Origin: Diphasiastrum complanatum
Taxonomy: Eukaryota > Streptophyta > Lycopodiopsida > Lycopodiales > Lycopodiaceae
Assembly (NCBI GenBank): GCA_029204225.1
Contig: CM055095.1
Span: 65,466,625-65,530,624 of the forward strand
Length of the DNA stretch: 64,000 bases
Direction: 5' to 3'
Made by a program: the position numbers and the translations under genes
Notes under the pieces: generated by a model
Told to the model about the DNA's origin: nothing
Seen by the model: the letters and a program-made list of their open reading frames with translations, nothing else
The model's database searches: none
Shown: piece after piece, positions 8,928-19,500 of the stretch
How the letters are laid out: every line of letters begins with the position of its first letter
How positions within the stretch are numbered: the stretch's first letter is position 1

Positions 8928-11226
8928 GACTGGCCGGTCAGCTATGCGGATCTCACGGAAATGGCCACAGTTTGGGGTTCATCAAGACAACTATTGTGCA
9001 AGGTGCTGCCCACAGTGTCAGCATGGGTGCATCCATGGTCGGGGTGGTCGGCAGAACTGGGGACTTGATGAGTCAAAGTGCTGCCCTTGAGGTGTAAGCA
9101 CGGTCAATTCTCGCGATTCGGGCCTGGCGCTGTCTGCACGTAGGACAGATGAGGCAGTGTGCTGCCATTAGGTTGGTGTAAGCACGGTCTGTGCCTTGTG
9201 GGATGCGGGGCGACAAATTTGAACTGTACGGGTTAACCATTGATATAGAGATGCTGCTCGAATTCGGGTGTAAAGCACGAGTGGTTAGCTGCCAGTGCGG
9301 GATAGCTGCCGATCGTTTAGCTATAAGGGCTATCGACCAAAAAGTGGTGGGGCGTGACTGAGGCAATGTGCTGCTTAATGGTGAAAGCACGGATAGTTGG
9401 AGGGGTGTCCTATGTGGGCTGATTTCGTGATCGATTTGTATGGGCACGGCCAGGCAAAGGTCCGTTGGCAGGACCATCTTAAAGGGGGACCTTGTCTTTG
9501 TTACTTGTTAGTAAACCTGCCTGAGTGTCTTACTTGTATGTATTCGTGGTAAGTCTTAGTACTCGTGCTTTGCCTGGTTTGCATGATTGCTTGTGATACA
9601 AGGAGCTGATGGCTTGAGAAGGAACCTTTTCTTTTGAAGGCTGATACCATCAAACAAAGAGGACTACAAAATTTGTGGGGCGGATTTGCAGTTCAAGTAC
9701 TCGCACGTGAACGACAACGAAACGACTCAATGTTTGCAAAGGATGGATGGCTAGCCTGTTTCTTGGGTTAGTTTCATTTGCGACAACGCCCACCAGACGC
9801 AAGCAGGAAGTCAAAAGTTGGAAAGGACAATTTCAGGGGAGATCTTCTATGGAGCAGTTGGTCTTCATTTTGGGACGGCCACCTTCGGAACTGAAACTCA
9901 CTGAGCATGGGTGATATCCAGTATCAGTTGGGTTTTTCCTCAAAGGGGAAAAGACTAGGATCCTCTTCAGAGATTGGCAACAAGTTGGATCGAGCCATAA
10001 TCCTAGCAGATGGGAAGCAAAGTGTTGGAAAGGCTTTTTGTCCGAAGAACTCTACTCTAAGTCCGATTAGTTGATTTTATAAGTGGAGGGGAACTGTCAC
10101 ACACACCTCTCTCTTGGGGCAAATTTTGAATGAAAGTTGATCAAAATGGGGGCGCAAATTCAAGGTGACCTAGCCATACTCACACGAGGAGACTGGCGAA
10201 CTTTGGACCTAATAAGTTAACAAGTTTTTGTTGTGGAAAGGAAAGTTTGTTATAGGCTTTCTCTGGACCAGCAATGATGAGGAAACATATGAGTACGCTG
10301 GCTTGTGTTACGTGTAAGGCAGCTGATCAATGAAGGAACTGTGAAAGTTGAGTCTTGCATGACAGACTTGGTATTTCGAACGGACGCTAAGGGATAGTTC
10401 GCGTTGAGATCGGACTAGTACAAACTCTGGGTGCATGTGTCTGATTCAAAGAGAGCTACTTGAAGCCAAGCTCGATGTACACTTCTTGTTTTGACTGTGA
10501 GGCAACTGACCAGTGATGGAATTGTGAAAGTCAAGTTTTGCGCGACGGACATGGTGCTTCAAACAAACGCGAAGAGATAGTTCGGATGCGGATCAAACTG
10601 GTGCGACCCTTTGGCTTTCCACGAGGTGAATGGTTACATTTGGGCTGATTCAAAGAGCTACTTCAAGCTAAGTGAGAGGTGCATTGCGGAGTACTCAATC
10701 TTTGCCTACCTTAAAGAGCCAAGATGGAAAAGTATCAAGAGAGAAATCAAGGTGCAGAAGCAACAAGGCACGGAGTGGACCATAAAGTGGGCAATCAGAC
10801 GATAAATCCTTTGGCTCAGGGAGTCCTGATACCTGTGCGGAACTGAACAAATCTGGAGCTCAGGGAGCTCAACACAAAGTGCATCAAGGACAAATCAGGA
10901 GCTCAAAGGAGTTCCAAAGTCGAAAGTCAGAAGCGACAGAGGCGAACATTTCAAAGAAAGGCCTCTGTCACCAGTTAATAAGATTTTTGGGTTTTACGAA
11001 AGCGATATCAAATCTATGCTTTTTCCAGACAAAGATATATATTTTCAAGTTATGTAATCTTTCAGTACAAAGAGCTGAGCCTCCAACTTGTGGTGTGCCA
11101 GCTTCAATGTTAACAAAAAGTGGCCAGTAAATTGAGTACTGTGCCAAGTAGCTTAAATGTATAGTTATTTTAATTGGGAGAGACCTTTACTTTAATCTGA
11201 CATCTGATGAGGACATCAGATTTTAT

Positions 11227-11240
11227 AAAGGTGGGGTGGA
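11227..11240 (+). promoter_or_regulatory. polypurine tract of LARD-like element
   Basis: AAAGGTGGGGTGGA lies immediately before the 3' LTR, the position from which plus-strand synthesis is primed in LTR elements. Confidence 0.75.
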
Positions 11241-12458
11241 TGTTGTAAAGCTACCTTTACAAGCTTTACTTCCGGCGCCAGCAGCGCCCCTGCTGCTCCC
11301 TGCGCCAACGGCACTGGCGCCACTTTCGGCGCCACTGTAACCAGAATCCAGCCGACGCCAAGTTCCTATGGCTGAAAATCTTTGATCGGTTCTAGCGGAG
11401 TCCAGAGAGCTCAGATCGATGTGCAATCACCTCACACGATCTAGGCATGATTAAAGGAAGCCTGGGGATCAATAAAATCTAGAGAGAGAAAATGACTTTC
11501 TAGAAAGAGAAAGTCCTAGAGAGAGAAAAACGTGCGTTACCAGCTTGGGTAGAGTGCTTGGTATGAGGGGGGGTGGCGAATCACACCAATACTATAGGGG
11601 AGTGCGGGTTGCGACTCAGGACGAGCTCCAACCAAGTCTCAGCCTCCCTTGCTGGAATGTTGTCATGGCTCTCGCCTTGGCATGCTAGCACCCCAAAGAC
11701 TAGGGTCGGTCACACACTTGAAATGTAACCTTCTCAGATTTATCAATAAAGTGGGATTTTTCTCAAACTGACTCTGATTATCTTCTGGGTTTCAGTGTTC
11801 GGTAAAAGCGCCAGTTGTAAGGCCGCTTTCAAAATTTTTAACTTGGCACATTGCTGAGGGTCGTATCCCAGGACGCCTGCAGTATGCCGTCGGGACCGTT
11901 CGGTCCGTGGCGCCAGCGGTATGTTGTCGGGACCATTTGGTCCAGGAACTGGTTGTCTCCATATATGTCGCGGCTTGTGGTTTTGAGTGTTCCTTGCATG
12001 AACGTGAATGGATAGAGCTCTTGGGGAACAGGTTCTAACCTGTCGGCTGAGTTGGATGGCTTACTTGGGTGGAAGTTACCTGTTTATGGCTGTCCAGTCT
12101 GGCGTGGCGCCAGGTTGGCTTCCAACGTTCGTGACGAAGCTTTCAGTTGGTTAAGTCTGATGTAAGTCAGACCGCTTGCTTGGAATGGATGTTACTCGTT
12201 TGTAACGAAGCTTCGAGTTGGTTAAGTTTGATGTATGTCGGGCGGCTTGCTTGGAGGGAAGTCACCCACATCGGGACCCCCGATCTGGCATGGCGCCAGG
12301 TTGGATCTCCATGTTGGTTTTTGAAACTTCAAGCTGGTTAAGTCTGATCGTTGTTGGCGAGTTGGCTGCTTGTATGTTAAGTGGGTTTGGATGGCAAGAG
12401 TTGAAGGCTGGGAAGCTAAGTCGTGGTTCCCGGCTCCCTTTGGGATGCTTGCGCTACA
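11241..12458 (+). repeat. 3' LTR of LARD-like element
   Basis: This 1218-bp LTR starts TGTTGTAAAG and ends GCGCTACA. It is followed by the target duplication GCTTG at 12459-12463. It carries the same palindrome pair as the 5' LTR. Confidence 0.88.
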
Positions 12459-12689
12459 GCTTGACTCTAAGTAATTTTCTGCTTAGATCAAAATGTTAGA
12501 ATTATACCCTAGCAGAGAGCAAATAAGACTCAATCCATAACTCACTGGCCAACAATGTATCAATGGCTTTGGCAGTTGACAATTGAAGACACAAATTTAG
12601 TTCAATGTAGCTTATATGAATGTTGACGATAATGCCCATAACAATGATGAAAGATAGTAATGGCCAGTAGATAGGAATGGATAGCCATG

Positions 12690-12692
<3 letters not shown>

Positions 12693-12760
<68 letters not shown>
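12693..12760 (+). repeat. (GA)34 microsatellite
   Basis: This is an uninterrupted GA run of 34 units, about 340 bp upstream of the mEF-G start codon. GAGA tracts occur in plant promoters and bind BPC-type factors, so a regulatory role is possible. Only the repeat itself is seen. Confidence 0.9.
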
Positions 12761-12763
<3 letters not shown>

Positions 12764-12970
12764 TTTTTTTTTGAAATCTACGTGATATTTTTTGAAACGT
12801 ATTTCAACTTTTTCCTTTGCGAGAGCGTGACATTTTTGGTGGCACATTGTGACATTTTTTTTTAAGGACAAACACACATTCTACCTAAAATAGTTTTATA
12901 CTATATAGATAGATGTGTTGTTTTAATTGCAAGGTGATATATATATTTATACCATGGCTCTTTTATCTTG

Positions 12971-12977
12971 TATAAAA
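12971..12977 (+). promoter_or_regulatory. TATA-like box upstream of mEF-G
   Basis: TATAAAA lies 134 bp before the ATG at 13105, which would put transcription start near 13000 and give a 5' leader of about 100 bases. Another AT-rich candidate (ATATATATTTATA) lies at about 12938-12950. Position is the only support. Confidence 0.4.
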
Positions 12978-13104
12978 TGCTTGAATAGATGCAAGCTTGA
13001 AAATGAAAGGAATGAAAAGTTAGGGATTTTGTGAAATTAGTGTTTCGGGGTAGAAAAATAGCGATATAGCGTGACTCTCTGTGAGGAAGGGAGAGTGAGA
13101 GGGG

Positions 13105-13542
13105 ATGGGGCGTGTGGTGTATCAACGCTTGCTAGCGCGTGCTCGATCCATTGTAGCTCGTGGACACGCTCTTCCTCCACCCTCCTCTTCTTCTCGTATT
13201 TTTGATCAGCCACATCCTCCCTCTTCATGGCCATGGCCTCCCACCTATGGCTGCAACGGCCGACGCTTAGCCGGCCTTGCCAGTCCCCTGGAGGAGGCCA
13301 GCAAGGAGCCATGGCGGGATGCTATGCAAAAGATTCGGAACATCGGGATCTCGGCTCACATAGACTCTGGCAAGACCACCTTGACTGAGCGCGTGCTGTT
13401 TTACACAGGCAGAATCAATTCCATTCACGAGGTTCGAGGCAAAGATGGCGTGGGAGCCAAGATGGACTCCATGGATCTTGAAAGGGAAAAAGGCATTACA
13501 ATACAATCCGCTGCTACGCATTGTACTTGGGGAGATAATCAG
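13105..13542 (+). CDS. mEF-G exon 1 (aa 1-146)
   Basis: Holds the start codon (GGGGATGGGG context), the mitochondrial leader, the P-loop AHIDSGKT and switch I REKGITI. It ends in phase 0 at CAG/GTATAG. Confidence 0.92.
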
Positions 13543-16500
13543 GTATAGCTCTATTTTAGTTCTTCAATTTATAGTATTTCTGCAGGCAATTTCGCAACAC
13601 ACCTCCGTACACCCCACTTCGGTACACCCACCTGTACACGTATTATTAGTAGCACAATTTATAGTATTTCTGCAGGCAATTTTGCAACACACCTCCGTAC
13701 ACCCACCTGTACACGTATAAGTGCACAGTATCAATAAGGTCATACGAGGGTCAGTTAAAATCTTTACGAATGTATGAGGATCAGCAAAAATTTGTACGAC
13801 TGTACATATTGATTGTTGTCCGTATGAGTATTTTGGCAATTTATGGAGGGTAATCCCATTCAGGTTTAGGTCTCTGGATTTTGTACACTAAACTTCATTG
13901 TTGGACAGATAAATATCATAGATACCCCGGGGCATGTGGATTTCACTATTGAAGTGGAGCGCGCCCTAAGGGTGTTGGATGGTGCAGTCCTAGTGCTTTG
14001 CAGTGTTGGAGGAGTGCAAAGCCAGTCTATTACAGTTGATCGGCAAATGCGACGATACAATGTTCCGCGCCTTGCATTTATCAATAAACTTGACCGGGCT
14101 GGTGCTGACCCTTGGAAAGTAATCGATCAGGTATGCTCCCATCTGTCACCGTCCTCTTTTTTGGGTTCTTCACTATTTTCTGTTGTCAATAACTTCATCA
14201 CTAGGTGGATTTGTTTGTTATTGGTTTGGATGATGTTAAAATGCTATGGCGCTCAGAGTTGGAGCAAAGCAGAAAGAGCACATGCTTGCTATATATCAAT
14301 TATAGATGCAGCAGACTGCAACGGGTTGCATTTCCATTTCAGAACCCTGAATGTAAATTTTCCTATTTTATTCTAGAGGAAAAGCCAGTATCTTGCTGTA
14401 ATTTTTTTTACTATGTTGGAAATTTTACAAATTGAAAGATAGACTGTCACAGTCTTTCTTCATGAAACAAACTATATTTGCACTAATCGTAAGTCCCTTT
14501 TGTTTTTGATACAAATACTCCAACAAGATGTATTCTAGCAAGGTCTCCATAACTTCGTCAAGAGTTTTAGTTGTATTTTGGTAGATATGTAGAAATTTAA
14601 GAAACCATAGTTAGAGGTCAGGGTTTCTAGAAAAACACGTGTCCTCGAGCTTGTAAGACTTTGTGTAGGACTATGACCAAAGATTAAGACTTGTTCCATT
14701 TTAGCAATCTTCTAACAAAGGCTAGAGCTTGACTCTTAATGAGGGTTCACAATTTCTCCGAGCGTTGACAAGTTGCTGCTTCATACTTCACCAAAATTAC
14801 TCTGTGTATCATCTCGAATTGTGAAATTGAAGTTGCTGTTTGTTGAATAGGTTTATATGCCAATTGCATCCGAAATCCACTTGAGAATTTACTTGGTACA
14901 GTTCATAGTTGCACCACGTTTCTAAAAACGCGTTTTTTTTTTTGTGATTTTTGTGGGCAATATGGTTATCAAATTAAAGCTCTGATCAAGGGCATTGCAT
15001 CTATATAGGTTTCCATGTGTTTTGGTCACAGTTGGGTTGGTCACAACATGGTTTAAACCATAGATGCACTGCGTTTCTAGAAACACGTTCAGAAACGCGT
15101 TTCTGGTTTGGGAATGCGTTTCTCAAAAACGTTTTTTTTTTAAATTTTATTTTTTTGATTTTTGTGGGCAATATGGGTATCAAATTAAAGCTCTAATCAA
15201 GGGCATTGCATTTATGTAGGTTGCCGAGTGTTTCGGTTACAGTGTGGTCCAGTTTAGGTGCAGCAATCCTTGTTGGATTCTGTCAATCCCTATGAATTTT
15301 TAAAGACCTGTTTCTGATTTTTTTTTCCAGCGATTCTGGATCCAGAAACGCGTTTCTAGAAACGTTTTTCTCTAGAAACGCATTTTTGGGCAACTATGGT
15401 TTAAACCAATTTTAGGGCAAAAAATAAATATAATATGATTTTTTTCTTAGCACATTTCTGGGCCTTGAAATGAGTTTCTAGAAACGTTTTTGCCCAGAGA
15501 CGCATTTCTGGGCAACTATGGTACAATTGCTTTATGAAAACCGTCACTCCAATAATGAAGATCCAGAAAAGGTGACCTAGCATTATCAGTAAAGGAAGAG
15601 GGCTTAGGAGGAAAGTAACAAGTTGCAATGAATAAGTCTCTGTCTAAGCCGCCATGTCTATCAATTCGGAGCCAAATATAATGTGCATGCTCGTCATGCC
15701 TGACAAACTCAATGATAGGACGTAGGGACTCCCTGTACAAGCAAGCAACTCCACCTCTCGGTCATGGATCTAGTCTCTGGCCTATAAACAGAATCCCATC
15801 TGTATCTCGGAAAGGTAGGAAGACCTCGCTCCTGGCTCTCATGAGTCTCCATAAAGAACAACAAATCTCTCTCCGCATGAAACCTGTCAAATCTTCGGCT
15901 GCTGACAATGAATGAATACCATTACAATTCCACACCCCAATCCGTAACTGGTGTGGGTGGGGCCCCAAGATGCTCCCATACTTGGGGACCCCAATTCCCT
16001 ATCTCTAGGAACTGCTGGATACATGATCAACATAGCGGACCTGACCATCTCTGTAAATAACTCGTCTACCCGACGCCTTAGCTTCCTGGAAGGCTTTACG
16101 CCTTGCTTCCACTTGGATATAGGTAAGGACCAAGGTCATCATCCATGTAAATAGAAGTGCCATGTAGTTTGGCTCGGCATCGTAAGGCAGCCCTACGAGT
16201 CTCTAGTGAATTAAAGCGAATTAGCAAGGCGACATTGTCCCGCGTGGTTCTTTAAGCTGAATCTAGAGCGTCAGTGTAATCTCAAGAAAATGCTTTGCTT
16301 CATCAAGTGCATTTTGGCTGTCAGTAATGCCACGTACTCTAATGTTGAGAGATTCATGTGCTCGAGACTTTTCTTCAGAAAGAGTAGCTGAAATAACGGA
16401 TGAAATAGGAGCACTCGGCTTACTACCTTTTTTTAACACTGTTGCCCAAGAGAGGGTTTCTTTGTGATGCTGAGTGATCTTGGATTCTAGTTCTTGGATC

Positions 16501-19500
16501 TTTGTCGTAGTGTGTGATGAAGAGCCCTGCTTCTCTTGTAAACAAGTTATGGCACTTTCAAGAGATTTAACTCTTTTCTCCAACTGGCCCTTCTCTGCTA
16601 TAATCTGCTTCAATGGCTCCGTAAGGATTTGGAGTGACGAGCAACGGATCGGAAAGAGTGACAGAACTGGAGCGGGAGCTGGGTAATGAGGCATGGGAGC
16701 TGGAAGTGGCCCCAGGTTATCATGGACCATGTAAATCTTAAACCCTGTTTTAATGTAATATGTAATATCATTTATGTTCTAACTTGAAGTTCCAAATTTG
16801 AAGTGGCAAGTTCTATGTCTTAACTTTTATGTTTTAAGAATGATTGAAATAATTATATTTATTGAGCATTTATGTAATTGTAATTGCAATTGACAATTGC
16901 CATATGAAATTTGAATTTTGTGGGCAATGGGATCGTTTGAACTAGGTATGGGTGCTCCATCAGATCAGATGGTTGGACTGATACTAGGAAGTGCCATATT
17001 GTAAATATATCGGTTTCTTCTTGCTTGGGCACGATGTTCCTGAGATCCTTCGACACCTCGCAAGTGGGATTAGTCTTGGATGGCTAGACATTGTTTAGAT
17101 ATATTGACAAGGCCATTTTGGAGGTTGGGAAAGAAAATGTTGTGCAGGTATTGAGTCTTGACTTTCAGTTGAGTAGTGAGAAGCTAGAACTTCGTACTTG
17201 ACACTTGTAAGTTGTAAGTACTCACTTCTAAGCTGTAGCTAGTAGCTACTTAGTACTTACTACTTGTAACTCGTTACTTAACTAATAACAATGAGTAGTG
17301 AAAACATTTTACTTAAATGCTGGTTCTTGGTGAGGTTTGTCACCAAGAGACCGAGGGTCCTAGGCATGTTCGGGGCCTATTCTAGCCTCGAGCTTTTGAG
17401 GCCTACCCTCGCCAGGTCTACTTTTCTATTCATCACCTAGATTCTTAGAAGTTACTACGTAGCTTACTAGTAACTACTTTTAACTTTGTTGTTCGATAAT
17501 TGACTTGTTGAAGCCTAATACAATTTGCAGTCATGATTTGTTTGTTTTGGAGAGCCTCTTGAAGGTGCATGGCATCTTGAGACAGATGGTGGTCTCAAAC
17601 CGCTGGTAGGAGTGGAGGTCCTTACGAGAGACTAAGGCTCAGTGATTTGAGAGGACTTTGCTATCATCTCCTTTTTGGGATGAGGCACGGGCCATTGTCA
17701 CAGGGTTGCAACCTCTTTACAGTGTCCTGCGCCTTATAGATAGAGAGGGCCGCACTTCGGGCCTTCTCTTCTCTATGAGTTCATGGACACAGGCTGGGAG
17801 AGCAGATTCGCACTTGTTGTACACAAAGGTTTGATATTTGAACTTTCAAAGTGACTCGTGTTCATTGATTGATGAGTATTTATGTAATATGTATTATGTG
17901 ACATGTATGATGTACGATTTTCAAATTTTATAGGGTTGAAGAAATAAGAGAAAAGTGGCAAGCCAGGTGGGAGGTGGGTCCATCAGCATTTGCACGCTAT
18001 GGTTTGCATTCTTCACTATAGTTGCAAGCCGATTCGAATCGGCCGATTCGTCCCAGTTCGAACCGTCTAGTTGGGTTCGAATCGGCAAACGGTTCGAACC
18101 GTTTGTTTTTTGGGGGGGGGTTTTGGGGCAAAAACGATAGGGGTTGGGTTTGAACCGTTTGCTTTTGGGTTTGGGTTTGAACCGCGGTAGTTGGTTCAAA
18201 ATGCAACTATGTTCTTCACCCTCTATGGAGGAATGAAGATCAGTTCCATGATGGAGAGCTCCGATAGGGATGCCGCACATACATTGAGACGATCTATCCT
18301 AATTCTGTCATACAACATTCACTCAGTGCTGATCTCAATGTCTTCAGGTATGAGTCATGACATTTCTATTACATTTGTTATTTTTTCAAGTCCTCAGTCT
18401 TTCTTGAATCCTAATCTTGTGATTGGCCACATTGTCACACTCAGCACTGCATAAGGCACACTCATGAATGATCTTCAATGTACATTGTGTCATGTGTGAA
18501 GGCGCGAGACTCTTGAGTTTGGGTGTCTCCAGGAGCGCGGCTCAGAGCAAGACAATTGCGCCCTGTTTCATGGTGGAACATGTATGGGAACGATGTTCCT
18601 AGATTGCGAAAGCTCACCATACACATTCTCTCACAAGATTGCACAACAGTTGCATGTGAGAGGAATTGGAGTGTGTTCTCTCTGATTCATACGAAGAGGA
18701 GGAACAGGCTCAGTGTTGACGGGTTGATGTATGTGCACGCCAATCTGCAGCTTTGAGAAAGCTAAAGGAGACGAGGGAGCCCGTGTAGGCCAATTGCAGC
18801 AATCTACAAGTTGCAACTATGCTTGAACATTGAAAATTTGAAGTTTAAACTTTCAACTTTGAACTATTTTTTATAACTTAATAGTAAATAGTAAATACTT
18901 TAGTGAATAGAAAAGTCAAATTCAAATTTGAAGTGTTAGTGATATTCTACAGATGTTGTTGTACATACTACAGGTAAATTCAGATGAAATTGACGTGACA
19001 AAGGTTCTAGAACTACCACCAATGAGGAGGATGCATATGCGCTACTCCATGAGGACGCCTTGATGTCTTTAGGAGAATTTCAAGTTCCAAGTTTCAAGCT
19101 TTGAATCAGCCCTTGAGGCTTGGGCCCTTGCAAGTTTGAACTTTGACCTTCATCCCATGTTCCAAGTTCTAGCTTTGGAGTTGAAATTTGTAAGATGTAA
19201 ATTGTAACCCTTGCCAATCCCTGTGTGTAGGACCTACCTCTCGAGCCGCTGCACGTCATAGAGGCTTCCAATACTCGAGCTCTCGAGGACGGGTGGCACT
19301 AGAAGATGAAGATGATACAGAGACTTCAGAAGATGAAGTCGATAGCAATGATATCTTGGAGGATGAGAGTGATGCATGTGATGATGATGATGATAGCATT
19401 GACGAGGATCTTGCTCTTGAGTCTGCATGTGCGAGCAGGTACGGGTGACTAGGAGGAGGCTACGTTAGGCTCTAGTCTGCCTTGGCCTTGGAGGCTGCTA

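Larger units (their letters stand above)
8913..11240 (+). other. internal region of LARD-like element, non-coding
   Basis: This 2.3-kb region has no recognisable retrotransposon protein. Three degenerate copies of a hairpin motif, GTGCTGCC...GTAAGCACGG, lie at 9078-9103, 9159-9187 and 9368-9392. A 64-codon frame at 10611-10805 has no recognisable family. Confidence 0.6.
7674..12458 (+). mobile_element. LARD-like non-autonomous LTR retrotransposon
   Basis: Two direct repeats (7674-8912 and 11241-12458) start with TGTTGTAAAG and end with CTACA. They flank a 2.3-kb internal region and are themselves flanked by the 5-bp duplication GCTTG. The internal region begins with a tRNA-Met-like PBS (8915-8927) and ends with a polypurine tract (11227-11240). 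It contains no gag, protease, integrase, RT or RNase H similarity, only short unrecognised frames. Complete ends with no proteins fit a large retrotransposon derivative moved by enzymes of another element. Which LTR superfamily supplies those enzymes cannot be told, although the PBS resembles those of the copia elements here. Confidence 0.88.

Noticed and set aside
8672-9097. Frames of 130-140 codons across the LARD-like LTR and interior
   Set aside because: They overlap each other in different frames, cross the LTR border and PBS, and the matching frame is not kept in the other LTR.
12602-12877. Minus-strand frame with a long Ser-Leu run
   Set aside because: It is just the translation of the (GA)34 microsatellite.
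14205-14435. Candidate third exon of mEF-G shortly after exon 2
   Set aside because: The peptide is not EF-G-like. The true continuation (VRKKLRHNC...) is at 39927 and joins in phase.
14600-14650. CCATAGTTAGAGGTC... considered as a further MITE copy
   Set aside because: Only one end resembles the family and no partner end or target duplication is present.
16263-16730. Coiled-coil frame considered as a host gene
   Set aside because: An endonuclease start of L1 type follows on the same strand, so a LINE ORF1 is the better reading.
19231-19448. Acidic frame ([13 protein letters not shown]) considered as a host nuclear protein
   Set aside because: It follows the hAT dimerisation motif on the same strand with an intron-like gap, and acidic tails are common in plant hAT transposases.
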